Source: Euborellia annulipes | Lineage: Eukaryota; Arthropoda; Insecta; Dermaptera; Anisolabididae | DNA length: 64,000 bases | Direction of reading: 5' to 3' | Assembly (NCBI GenBank): GCA_023213315.1 | Contig: JAKCPI010000901.1 | Location: 124,001 to 188,000 of the forward strand | Shown: piece by piece, positions 1-25,500 of the stretch | Layout: the number at the start of each line of letters is the position of its first letter | Position numbering within the stretch: position 1 is the stretch's first letter | The notes under the pieces: generated by a model | Told to the model about the DNA's origin: nothing | The model's input: only the letters and a program-made list of their open reading frames with translations | The model's database searches: none | Position numbers and translations under genes: made by a program

Positions 1-77
1 AATCAGGAGTTGTCATATGTTAATATATTTATATACATTAATATATTTATATACATTTACATATGACAACTCCTGAT
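1..77. repeat. Short perfect foldback
   Basis: The first 20 bases (start AATCAGGAGTTGTCATATG) are the exact reverse complement of 58-77. The spacer is an AT-rich direct repeat (TTAATATATTTATATACA). Its left flank is outside the window. Confidence 0.85.
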
Positions 78-320
78 TGCCTGATGATGGTCGAATAAAT
101 TTGGACAGAAACGTCTAAAATATTTGGGAGTTTCATTGATTTAGAGACACCCCCTTCCTGCCATTGTTCAAATATACCAATCACAGCCACTTCCACACCC
201 GAGAAAAACGTATATTTTCGTTAAAATATGGGCATAATTTTTTCAGCGATTGCTAAAAATTTCCTTAAACGCAAAGAAATAATTTGTTATTTTGAGAAAT
301 TTTTAAGTATAGATGTATTA

Positions 321-675
321 ATTATTTATTAAAAATATAAATACTGTACAACGTTTCGACTGCTTATTTTGCAGTCGTTTTCAAGCAGAGTTGGGCAGTA
401 TCCAGATACACAAAATCATTGTATCGAGTATCTTGTATTTAGATACTAGGTTTTAAAAAAGGTATCTAGTATTTTGTATTTAGACATTTTTTTTTTAGTA
501 TCTTGCCCAACCTGTTTTCAAGTACTGGGCACTTGGTCCGACTCAAGTGAAGATAAGCAGTCGAAACGTTATACAGTATTTATAATAATTAATACAAAAT
601 GTGGACTATAATTAAAAACTCCCATAATAATAATAATACAAACCATAAAAGCTTTAATAAACACATTCGTGATAG
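321..675 (+). mobile_element. Foldback family D, copy 1, split by a hAT-type insertion
   Basis: Inverted arms pair AATACTGTACAACG and TCGACTGCTTAT with CAGTCGAAACGTTATACAG. The right outer arm runs to a CACATTCGTGAT-like end shared with other copies. A 129-bp insertion sits at 386-514. It lies 3' of the last malic enzyme exon in the window. Confidence 0.7.
386..514 (+). mobile_element. hAT-type MITE with 8-bp target duplication
   Basis: Starts CAGAGTTGGGCAGTATC and ends with the inverted version (GATACTTGCCCAACCTG as ...TATCTTGCCCAACCTG). Flanked by the identical 8-mers TTTTCAAG at 378-385 and 515-522. TIRs starting CAG and an 8-bp duplication are hAT hallmarks. It interrupts foldback family D. 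Confidence 0.8.
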
Positions 676-846
676 AAATAATTTGATTTTCTAGTGAAGG
701 GAATTTTCAACAATTTATATTAAAATTTTATAGACAGGTCCAAGTATACTCTACTGAAACTTTACTGATCCACGCTAATAAAAAAGTTGATTAACAATAG
801 AGCATATTTGAGATTTTAGTAATAATAAAAAAAATTAAAATCATAC

Positions 847-16211
<15,365 letters not shown>

Positions 16212-16400
16212 GACTTTCAATTGGTGTGAATACTTGATCGGTTAGTAGAGTACTGAAAGTATAATACCAAGTATGAAGCAACTTTAAAGCATTTTGTCTG
16301 TCTGACCACTCCTTTTATCTTGCATTATAATCGTGCATGCAATCAAGGCGACTGCTTTATTACGTGATATACGCAGGCGCAGTTTTATAAACAGCTGACT
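16212..16400 (-). promoter_or_regulatory. 5' leader and probable promoter of the malic enzyme gene
   Basis: Minus-strand sequence upstream of the malic enzyme ATG. A TATAAAA lies at 16383-16389 (minus strand) next to a CAGCTG E-box-like site, and a second possible start is a TTTCAGT initiator-like motif near 16250 with TTTAAA about 30 bases upstream. No transcript evidence is available, so the start site is not decided. Confidence 0.35.
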
Positions 16401-16587
16401 GCTGTCATGTCAACCATCAGAGCATTCAATAAATGGCACCAAATTCAAATATCTTTTATTAAATTATATTGCTACGAATTAACTGATCGCCACCACCAGT
16501 GTGATGATTTTGAATTTCCACTTGTTCAACAAGTGTGATTGATTGTTATTATTGTTTCTACTTGAGAAAAAAACGCTTTCAGCAGAT

Positions 16588-17040
16588 TTTACTTTCTCTC
16601 TATATGAAATATATAGAGAGAGAAAGTATTGTGATCATGTCAAAAATTCGATGTCGAAATTTTGATGGATATACATGTTTTGAGGTCCAAAAAAGTGGGT
16701 CCCGCAAAAATTGGTCTGTCTGTGTGTCTGTGTGTAACGATTTATAGCATGAAGGAATTGAGCTACCGGATTGAAATTTTATATTTAAGTTAGGTACTCT
16801 CCCGGACACTCAAAATAAGCTTTTGAACGAAATCGGCCAAAAAGTACTAGTACTTTATTGATGTAATTTTTTAGTTTTTTTCGATTTCCTCAAAATTTGC
16901 TCCAACGATTTTGTTAAAAATTGATAAATCAATTATTTTTTACATGCTCTTTAAAATGTATATTCACATTTTGCCGTTGAAATCTTTTGAAGCCCACTTT
17001 AGTCTTGTACTTCATAGGAAAGATGAGAAATGGTTACCAT
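16588..17040 (+). repeat. Repeat family A, copy 6 (one of the fullest)
   Basis: Begins with the inverted pair ACTTTCTCTCTATAT / ATATAGAGAGAGAAAGT, then TCAAAAATTCGATGTCG, AAAAAGTGGGTCCCGC, GTCTGTCTGTGTGTCTGTG, the palindrome AAAGTACTAGTACTTT, and ends CTTGTACTTCATAGGAAAG. A partial second end follows to about 17160. Lies between the two genes. Confidence 0.75.
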
Positions 17041-17194
17041 GATAACAGAATATAAATCTTTTTCTTTTTAGATTAAAATTCATATAGATCAACTATTTTT
17101 AAATGCTCTTTAAAAAGTATATCAGTAAAATTTTTCGTGAAAATTGTTTGAAGTACATAAGTATGTATAAATATACATAATATGCATAAAATGA

Positions 17195-17540
17195 TATGAA
17201 TTTGTATAGAAAACTTTAAGGAGGGGGCGGCAAATTAAGTTTTGCCCCCCCCCCCCCTCCTAAAAAATCTAGTTCCGGCCCTGACTTACTGTTGTAGTAT
17301 TTCAGATTTTTCAAATTCATTTTCCAGCTCTTCTTCCTTCCATAGAGCCAATGTTAAATCCTTATGGGGATTTGTATGTTAATTTCGATTCAAAAGGGGG
17401 TCCCCTTTGGAACTTATTACACATTAAAAAAAAAAATTTTCCAATTCTTATGAAATTTTGTATTTATTTACGATTCTCTACTGAGTATAAAATATCCAAA
17501 TATAGTATTTAAATTTTGGAAAATAATCATAGTTCATTTC
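17195..17540 (-). repeat. Composite repeat, inverted partner of 8450-8800
   Basis: Reverse-complement copy of the 8450 composite, including a truncated copy of the hAT-type MITE (AATCTAGTTCCGGCCCTG with poly-C). The right end of the MITE is replaced by unrelated AT-rich sequence. Confidence 0.65.
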
Positions 17541-18460
17541 AAGATGTCAATATTTAAAATAGACGGAACCAGCCAGCACGGTGCACAACTTTCTCTTACC
17601 GAAGGGCAAGAGAAAGTTGTGTGCTGTGCGCCCTTGTGACTTTGAAGAAAAATCTTTAAAATTTTTTCACAGGCTCGGGCCTTTAGTCACGCTTCACAAA
17701 ACATTCCTGTTCTCGTATAGGATTAGCTCTGATTAAGAAAAACTTTTTCAACTTTAATAAATCCTGTTCCACTCCACTCGATTTATTCCAGGGCTAGAGG
17801 TAAACGAGCCTGAGTTTCAAAAGATTTGGTCCAGGAGATGCTGAGAAAATCATGATTCGCAATTTTTACCGCTCCCTGAAGGCTGATTTACTTCTCGTTT
17901 TAATAGCCTCTTACATGTAGGGCAATAAATTATGCCTCAAAGCAAATTTCACTTTATAAAATAAATTTGCCTAATTTCATCCTTTTATGATGAGTGGTTC
18001 CAGAGATATAAGCGAAATAAAAAACTACATATATACATACGTCCCGGTACATACATACCTATCGGCGCTGTCTTACAGGATTGGGGAGCTATAACGCCTT
18101 CCTGAAGACCTAAACTTAGTTTAGATATAAAATTTATATGGATTTAGCAATGTCAACATTTTAGGCTTATTATTAACCTTATGGTTTTATTTATCTAAAA
18201 AACAAATTTGAAATAATATTATATATACACAGTACATGTATATCTGTTGGCTTTTTTATGAACAAAAATTCTCTCCCCAAAAAAAAGCTAAATCCCAGGA
18301 CCGCGCCTGATACATATGCATACACACACACACATATTAATATTTTTTTTGCTTTTCTAGGGTCATTCATTATTTGAAAAAAATATTTCGAAAGTAAAAT
18401 AAAAAATTATTAATTAAAAATTTACTAAAAATTAATATTATTTTTACTTTCTCCTTCCTT
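17541..18460. other. Intergenic spacer without recognised gene
   Basis: Contains a short hairpin (GTGCACAACTTTCTCTTAC / AAGAGAAAGTTGTGTGC, 17583-17630), then about 500 bases of moderately complex sequence with no supported open frame, then AT-rich DNA with an ACACAC run near 18320. Confidence 0.6.
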
Positions 18461-18461
18461 T

Positions 18462-18749
18462 TTTTTTTTTATATTTTTTTTTAGGGGGGGGGTTTTGGGT
18501 TCTTGTTCAAAATTTGGAGGTGGGTGTTTGGTCGTGTTTTTTGGTTTTGGGGGCCCTCAATCCAAGGGTGGGGGTTTCGGGACGGGGTGTCTGTGTGTGT
18601 GTGTGTGTGTGTGTCTGTGTGTGTGTGTGTGTGTGAAAAAAATATCTCGAAAGAAAGAAGGAGGGGGGAGGTGAATTTTTTTTTTGTTTGGCCCCCCCCC
18701 CGGGGGGGGAGACACGAATTTTTTGAAAAAAATCAACAAAAAAATACCA

Positions 18750-18780
<31 letters not shown>

Positions 18781-18960
18781 CTCTTTTTCTAAATTTCCTC
18801 CCTCCATTTTTTTTAAAAAAAAAATTTAAATTTTTTTTTTTTTTCTATAAAATATATATTTTTTTTTTTTGTTTGTGATTTCGAAAGCCCCCCTTTTCCC
18901 TTTTCTCTTGAAAAGAAAGGGGGGAGGGGGGGGGGGGGGGTATCAAAATATAAATATTTT
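18462..18960. repeat. Low-complexity block with (GT)n and long homopolymers
   Basis: An interrupted (GT)n run at about 18588-18636 lies among long runs of T, C and G (18690-18940). Overlapping frames here are artefacts of composition. Runs of this type are also prone to sequencing error. Confidence 0.8.
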
Positions 18961-19006
18961 CCCATACTTATAAATTTTACATCTTGAATTCAATTGTACC
19001 CTACTG

Positions 19007-19125
19007 TCGGAAACTAAATACATGTCGACACAAAAAATCTGGTGTGACAAGCACAGTACACAACTTTCGATTACCGAAGGTAAGAGAAAGTTGTGTGCTG
19101 TGCGCCAGTCACACCAGATTTTTTA
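19007..19125. repeat. TCTGGTGTGAC hairpin, best-preserved copy
   Basis: AAAAAATCTGGTGTGAC at the left and GTCACACCAGATTTTTT at the right are exact inverted copies. Inner arms also pair (CACAACTTTC / GAAAGTTGTGTG). Preceded by CTGTCGGAAACTAAATACAT, also seen before 60868. Confidence 0.75.
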
Positions 19126-20639
19126 AATTGGAAAATCAAAAAAAAATTTTTTTTTTTTAATCCAAAAATGTAAATTTTCTTATTATTTAACAAATATTAA
19201 TTAAATAAATATAAAACTAAAAAAAAAAAATTGTTAAAAATAAAAAAAATAACGAATAAAATAGTTTAATGATCAACGTCATGATTCTGATGATGATGAT
19301 GAATCCAATAACAGACGTGACATATAAACATGCCTTCATGCGGGTATCATGCCTAGTTTGAAGTAATGCAGATAGGCTTAGGCTTATGAATTGTATAATT
19401 AAAGAAAAGTTGAAATTATCATTATGTTTAAACACGTGAACAAATTTCGATTTTCATTTGCGTTACATAATAAAGTGATGATCTATCAAGTCCGTGAAAA
19501 AATTCAAATATAATAATAAAACAATTTTTTTTTTTATGTTAATTAATTATAGTAGCCGTAATTCGCTGGAGGGGTGGGGGAAAAATTATCAATGATTTCT
19601 TTTTAAACAAAACGCATTTTCATAATATTACTTTCCCGCACTATTTTATGTAATATATTATCATGAAAAAATTCCCCAATTTTTTTTATATATAAATTTA
19701 CGTTTCAGGTCATAAGGACACCTTAGCTTTTGATTTTGCTTATCTCTTGAACCACTTATTGGATAATGATGAAGTTTGGAATATTAAGCATTAAAAGTGA
19801 ATCGGCCCGCAGCGAGCGATGCAAGTAGTAAATATTTATCCCGTTCAAGATTTTATCAGCTTCCACTGGATCAAATCTTTTAAAATTCAACCAGGATGCT
19901 TATTCTCATAAAATGAGCAAATATGTTGTCAAACTTCCCCGTTTTACTTTATCAAAGCCAAACTCCGGTTAAAAAAAGTGGATAAATTTTACAATTTCGT
20001 TGTTTTTTTATTTTTTTTTTATTTTATTTAAATTTAAACATAAACGTATGTACTCAGGGAAAGTTTTGTGGGGCAAGACCTGATGCAGTATAAAATTATT
20101 AGAATTTTTTAAAAGAGTGTTGGTGATTCTGTTCGGGACGCAATGGTCAGTTAGTTGGTTGACTTTTGATTAGTGTATTTGTCAATCAAATTAAAGGGCT
20201 CTTTTGTCCTACCTACAATAAATATTTGTATGTAAATATTGCATGAAGAAGGAAAACATTTAATATAAAATTATTTCATAATAAAAATCCAAAGGTAAAT
20301 TAATGAATATACTTAATTAATTATACAGATTTTGCCAACGCCTTTTATTTCGTTTTTACCCATTGAATTAATTTTGCGGCATATTTTTTTTATGTAAATA
20401 TTGCATGAAAAGGAAAAGTTTTAAATAAAACATAAACCACCAAAATGTTTCATTAATTACATACATTACAGAGTCCCCCCCCCCCGATAAATCCAAGATG
20501 CGGTCCCATATTTTTTTAACTCAAACGTGTATTTCCATCAAAATCTCAAAATTTTTGTTACCATCACAATAATTAATCTCTGTATATTACTTTAATCGGC
20601 AGGAGGAAGTAAAAATATTTATGAAATATTAATACTATC
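19126..20639. other. AT-rich intergenic sequence between the divergent genes
   Basis: No supported gene. Contains a direct repeat of TATGTAAATATTGCATGAA (20229 and 20392), and a family A fragment on the minus strand at about 20490-20570 (CGTGTATTTCCATCAAAAT). Confidence 0.55.
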
Positions 20640-21057
20640 TAAAATTAAAATAATTGCGGACACAGTAAAAATATTGCAAACCAAATTGCTTCACTTTCCT
20701 TGCTCTTTGAGATTCGAGTGTTCCCTCCATGTTGATAGCCAACCTTTGATTTAACCTCATTAATATTTTTATCGTCTATTTTTAATAATTTTTTTTTATA
20801 AACTCAATCAATATTTTTAAATTTAATTCTCTTTAAAAAAAAACTTTATAATTTAAAACTAAAATTTAATATAATTTCTTTTTCATATGTTGGTAGCCTT
20901 CGCATCTCACTTTGACATTAATAATTTGCATATGCCATATGTACACAAATTTTCATTAATGTCATCACTGAATTACACGTTGTCATAAATTATTATTAAA
21001 AATTATATTTATTTAATTATTTATAAAATAACCAGAGAAAAAAAAATATAAAATAAA
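20640..21057 (+). promoter_or_regulatory. Upstream region and leader of the Sly1/SCFD1 gene
   Basis: AT-rich sequence before the ATG. It holds a less repetitive stretch at 20690-20760 and the leader, which ends in A-rich sequence with an in-frame TAA three codons before the start. I see no convincing TATA plus initiator pair, so the transcription start is unplaced. Confidence 0.3.
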
Positions 21058-22534
21058 ATGTCACTTAAAGAAAAACAAATAGGTTAGTATGAATATTATA
21101 TTTTGATAAAAACATTATACTTCTTATTTAATAACTTGTTAATTATTTCAGGTGCATTAAAACAAATGCTGAATTTAAATCAACATTCTGTTAAAACGTC
21201 TACTTCGGAACCAGTTTGGAAAATATTAATATATGATCGTTATGGACAGGACATTATTTCTCCTTTATTGTCAATTAAAGATTTAAGAGAATTAGGCGTA
21301 ACTCTCCATTTGTAAGTAAATTTAACTATACTAAAAAAAACTACTATGCTAAAAAAAAAACGAGGAAATAACTATTGTGATACTTAAAGCATTATTAAAT
21401 GTGTGGTGAATTGATTTCTGAGGAGGATTTTTATTATAAGTTGTTTTATCTAAATTTTTGATTTATTATGATTCTTTTTGTTGAATTTATGTTTCGTTTA
21501 GGTTTATTTCGATCAATTGTTTTTCTTTTTTTTACTAGATTTAATAAAATGTCGCGTGCTGTAATAATTTTAATGGAATGGCTTGTGACATCTTGTCATG
21601 GAACTGGATGAAAAAAATTTGAGCAGTATAAAAAAATAATTATGTAATCAGATTATTTATTTAATAATTAATGTTCTTCTCGGTTGGATAATTCTAAAAC
21701 GACTAAGATGTTATTGTCAAGATATGCACAAAATAAACAATAATTTTACAATTGCTGCTTCTGGGTGAATACATTTATTCTCTTTAAACATCATTAATAT
21801 ATAATATATTGATAATTAATTATGCTGTTAATTATATACAACGCGTATGTTAGCCGTTTAATTCATTCAGCAAGCAATTGTTAATTTATTATATATACAG
21901 TCTATGTAGCTAGAAAAAAAATTGATTTGTCTGTAATTTCATAAATCACCGCCTATGTGTAAAAATAGTTTTATTAAATTAAATATTTAATTTACTATTT
22001 AAAAAAATTTCTTTTTTTAGACAACTTCATTCAGATCGGGACCCTATTCCAGATGTACCTGCTGTTTACTTTTGTATGCCATCAGAAGAAAATTTGGGAA
22101 GAATTGGTCAAGATTTACATTCAAACCTATATGACGCCTATCATTTAAATTTTATTTCACCAATTTCAAGACAAAAACTCGAGGATCTTGCATCAGCAGC
22201 TATCCAATCAAATTCCGTTACTCAAATTCATAGAGTTTATGATCAATATCTTAATTTCATTTCACTTGAAGATGATCTGTTTATACTTCGACATCAAAAT
22301 AGTGAAGCCATTTCATATTATGGTAATTTTAAAATACTTTTTTTTAAATTTTAATATATATACGTGTATATGTTCTGGAAACCTCACGCGGTTGGGATAT
22401 TTGTGAAGTAAAATTTTAAGTTTTTAGCTGCTTTGAAATTTTAATTAAAATTGACATTTCAATTCTCCTTTTGGAGCCATCAATGATTGGTTTTGAGGTT
22501 TGTTTTAGGGATCACAATATATTAAGTTGTGAAA

Positions 22535-22573
<39 letters not shown>

Positions 22574-25500
22574 CTAGAAGTAAGTAGATACGTAGAGCTT
22601 ATAGCTGGTAGTTCAATCAGGATAGAATAAAAGGAGAAGAAAAACAGCAGCTAATCGTATTTCATTATTTTAATACGACTAGCTGCTGTTTTTCTTCTTT
22701 TATTCGATCCTGATTGAACTACTACCTATAAGCTCTACCTATCTACTTATTTCAAGAAATTACTATCTTGTATAACACCTCTCAAGACATATATATCTGG
22801 GTTAGAGTTTATATATATATATATATGTTATACCACTGCCCAAAAAGTAAGGTAGCTTTTGTTATAAAATGAAGAATCTCTATTTAATCTTCTAAATCAA
22901 TTTCATCCCCTTTAAAGGAATCCCCCTCCATTAGATTAATGATATAAAGAGGATGCAGGCCAATAATAAATAAAAAGCATCTATTTTGCTAACATTCTTT
23001 ATTTAGGAACGTTTCGGCTATGATCAACAAAGCCATCTTCAGCCCTTCAAGAGTATATTTTATATTATTAACATACAAAATAGATATTCTCTTAAGAAAT
23101 ATAATACAGTTCATATGTATTTAGTCGAATATATTTTTTTAATTATCAATTGCAAAGCCTTGAATCTTATACTCTCTTGTGGTTAATTATAATTAATATA
23201 TATATATATTATATTTCTTAAGACACTATCTATTTTGTATGTTAATAATATAAAATATACTCTTGGAGGGCTGATGATGACTTTGTTGATCATAAACGTT
23301 CCTAAATAAAGAGTCTTAAAAAAATAGATGCTTTTTATTTATTATTGGCTGCATCCTCTTTATATCATTAATACAATGGTATATTTTTAATAATTTTATT
23401 GTACTAATTACATTTTTTAAATATAATTTAATCACATCAAACTATCTCATTTAATATAGGGCCACGCGTATACCCTTAGTAGCTGGGGTGCCTTATTGCA
23501 AACAAAATAATAATAATAATATAGGAGCTATTTAATGATTATTCATAGTGGGCTGCAATACTCAATAAGGTGTATCAAAAATAAATAAACATTCCAGGGA
23601 CTTCTTAAGCACTTTAAAGAGCCAAAGTCTTAAGTCTAAGTAGTTTTTTTGATCCTAATAATAATAATAATATTTTTTTTTAAATATTAATCTTTTTATC
23701 AATTTAATTATAAGGACCGTCGGTCAAAAAATAAATACTTTTGCGTATTATCCGTTTATTTGTAAATATTTCGACCCCAGTGATATGGAATCATCTTCTG
23801 TACAATCAACAGATGTTTTACAAATCGTTACTTTCTCCCATCCAATATGACAAAATAGCTGAGCATTCCATGAATGCAATTTTTATAATGCATAAGTATT
23901 TATTTTTTGGCCGACAGTCTTTATAATTAAATTGATCATCCTTACGGCCATCTACAAACAATTAATCTTTTTAATTTTTAGCCATCAATCGAGGAGAAAT
24001 TAAAGACACCGAAATGGAAAATATTATGGACACTATTGTAGATTCTTTATTTTCAGTGTTTGCCACTCTTGGTAAAAAATTTATTTAATAACGTTTTATA
24101 ATTTTTAAGGAAAAAAAAAATCTAAAACAAAATTTCATTTTTTAGGCAGTATTCCAATAATACGATGCCCTAGAGGAAATGCTGCTGAAATGGTAGCTGA
24201 AAAATTGGATAAGAAATTAAGAGAAAATTTAAGAGATACTCGTAATAGTCTATTTATGGTAGATGCATCACAAGCTGGACAGTTCAGGTATTTATTTATA
24301 AAGAAAACAGAAAACTAATTATATTTTAGTGAAGGGCAGGGGTAGTGAAAAAAAAAAAATTGGCTCCCCCTACCTACTTTTCATCTACTAATTATATTTT
24401 GTTTAGTTTTCAGCGTCCCTTATTAATTATTTTAGACAGAAATGTGGATATGGCAACTCCTCTTCATCACACATGGACTTATCAGGCCTTAGCTCACGAT
24501 GTTTTGGAACTGGTACTAAATCGAGTAATTGTAGAAGAAAATGTCAATCGAAATCATGCAGGAGGAACTAAAATGAAAACTAGATCGTGTGATCTTGATT
24601 GGAGAGATCGATTTTGGATGCAACATAAAGGAAGGTATTTAATCAAAAAAAACATCTCTATCCTTTCTTTTAATTTGTAATTTTCTCCTAGAATCGATCA
24701 ATCGAAAAACTAATTAAGATACGATAATTGGCTCACTAAACAAAATTTTTACTGTATTTTAACTTTTTAAAAAATATTTTAGTTTAAAATTTAAAAAAAA
24801 AATCTTTTTTTTTTCAAAAATGAAAAAAAATTTTATTACAAAATTTAAAACAGGACTAATCGAAGTCAGACTGGTCGAGGTATTGCTGTAGGAGGAATTT
24901 ACATTTATTGACTAAAATTTTAATTTTGAAAATTTTGTTTTCTAGCCCATTTCCTATTGTTGCTGAAGCTATACAAGAAGAATTAGAGGAATATAGATCT
25001 TCTGAAGAGGAAGTTAAAAAATTAAAGGCCTCAATGGTTTGTATTTATTTATTTTACAAGACTTCTACAACTCAACTCCTACAAGCAGGACTTTGCCAAT
25101 CCCAAGTGATTTTAATAACTCCTGCCCTTTATATTATAAATCTTTTTACTTTCTCTTGCCTATGTATATATGTAATATATATAGAGAGAGAAAGTATTAG
25201 ATTCATGTCAAAAATTCAATGCCGAGATTTTGATGGATATAAACGTTTTGAAGTCTTTAAGTCCAAAAAAGTGGTTTTTGCAACATGGTCTTTCTGTCTG
25301 TCTGTCTGTGTGTCTATCTGTGTTCAATTTAAAGGATGAAGAAATTGAGTTGCAAGGTTGAAATTTTATATTTAATTTAGGTACCCCCCTGAGGCGTGAA
25401 AATAAGCTTATAATTCTTTTAACAGGGACTTGATGGTGAAACCGATGCTGCCCTTTCGATGGTTTCTGATAACACAGCAAAACTCACCTCTGCTGTTAAT

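Noticed and set aside
18503..18878. Overlapping open frames on both strands
   Set aside because: They come from (GT)n and homopolymer runs; residue composition is artefactual.
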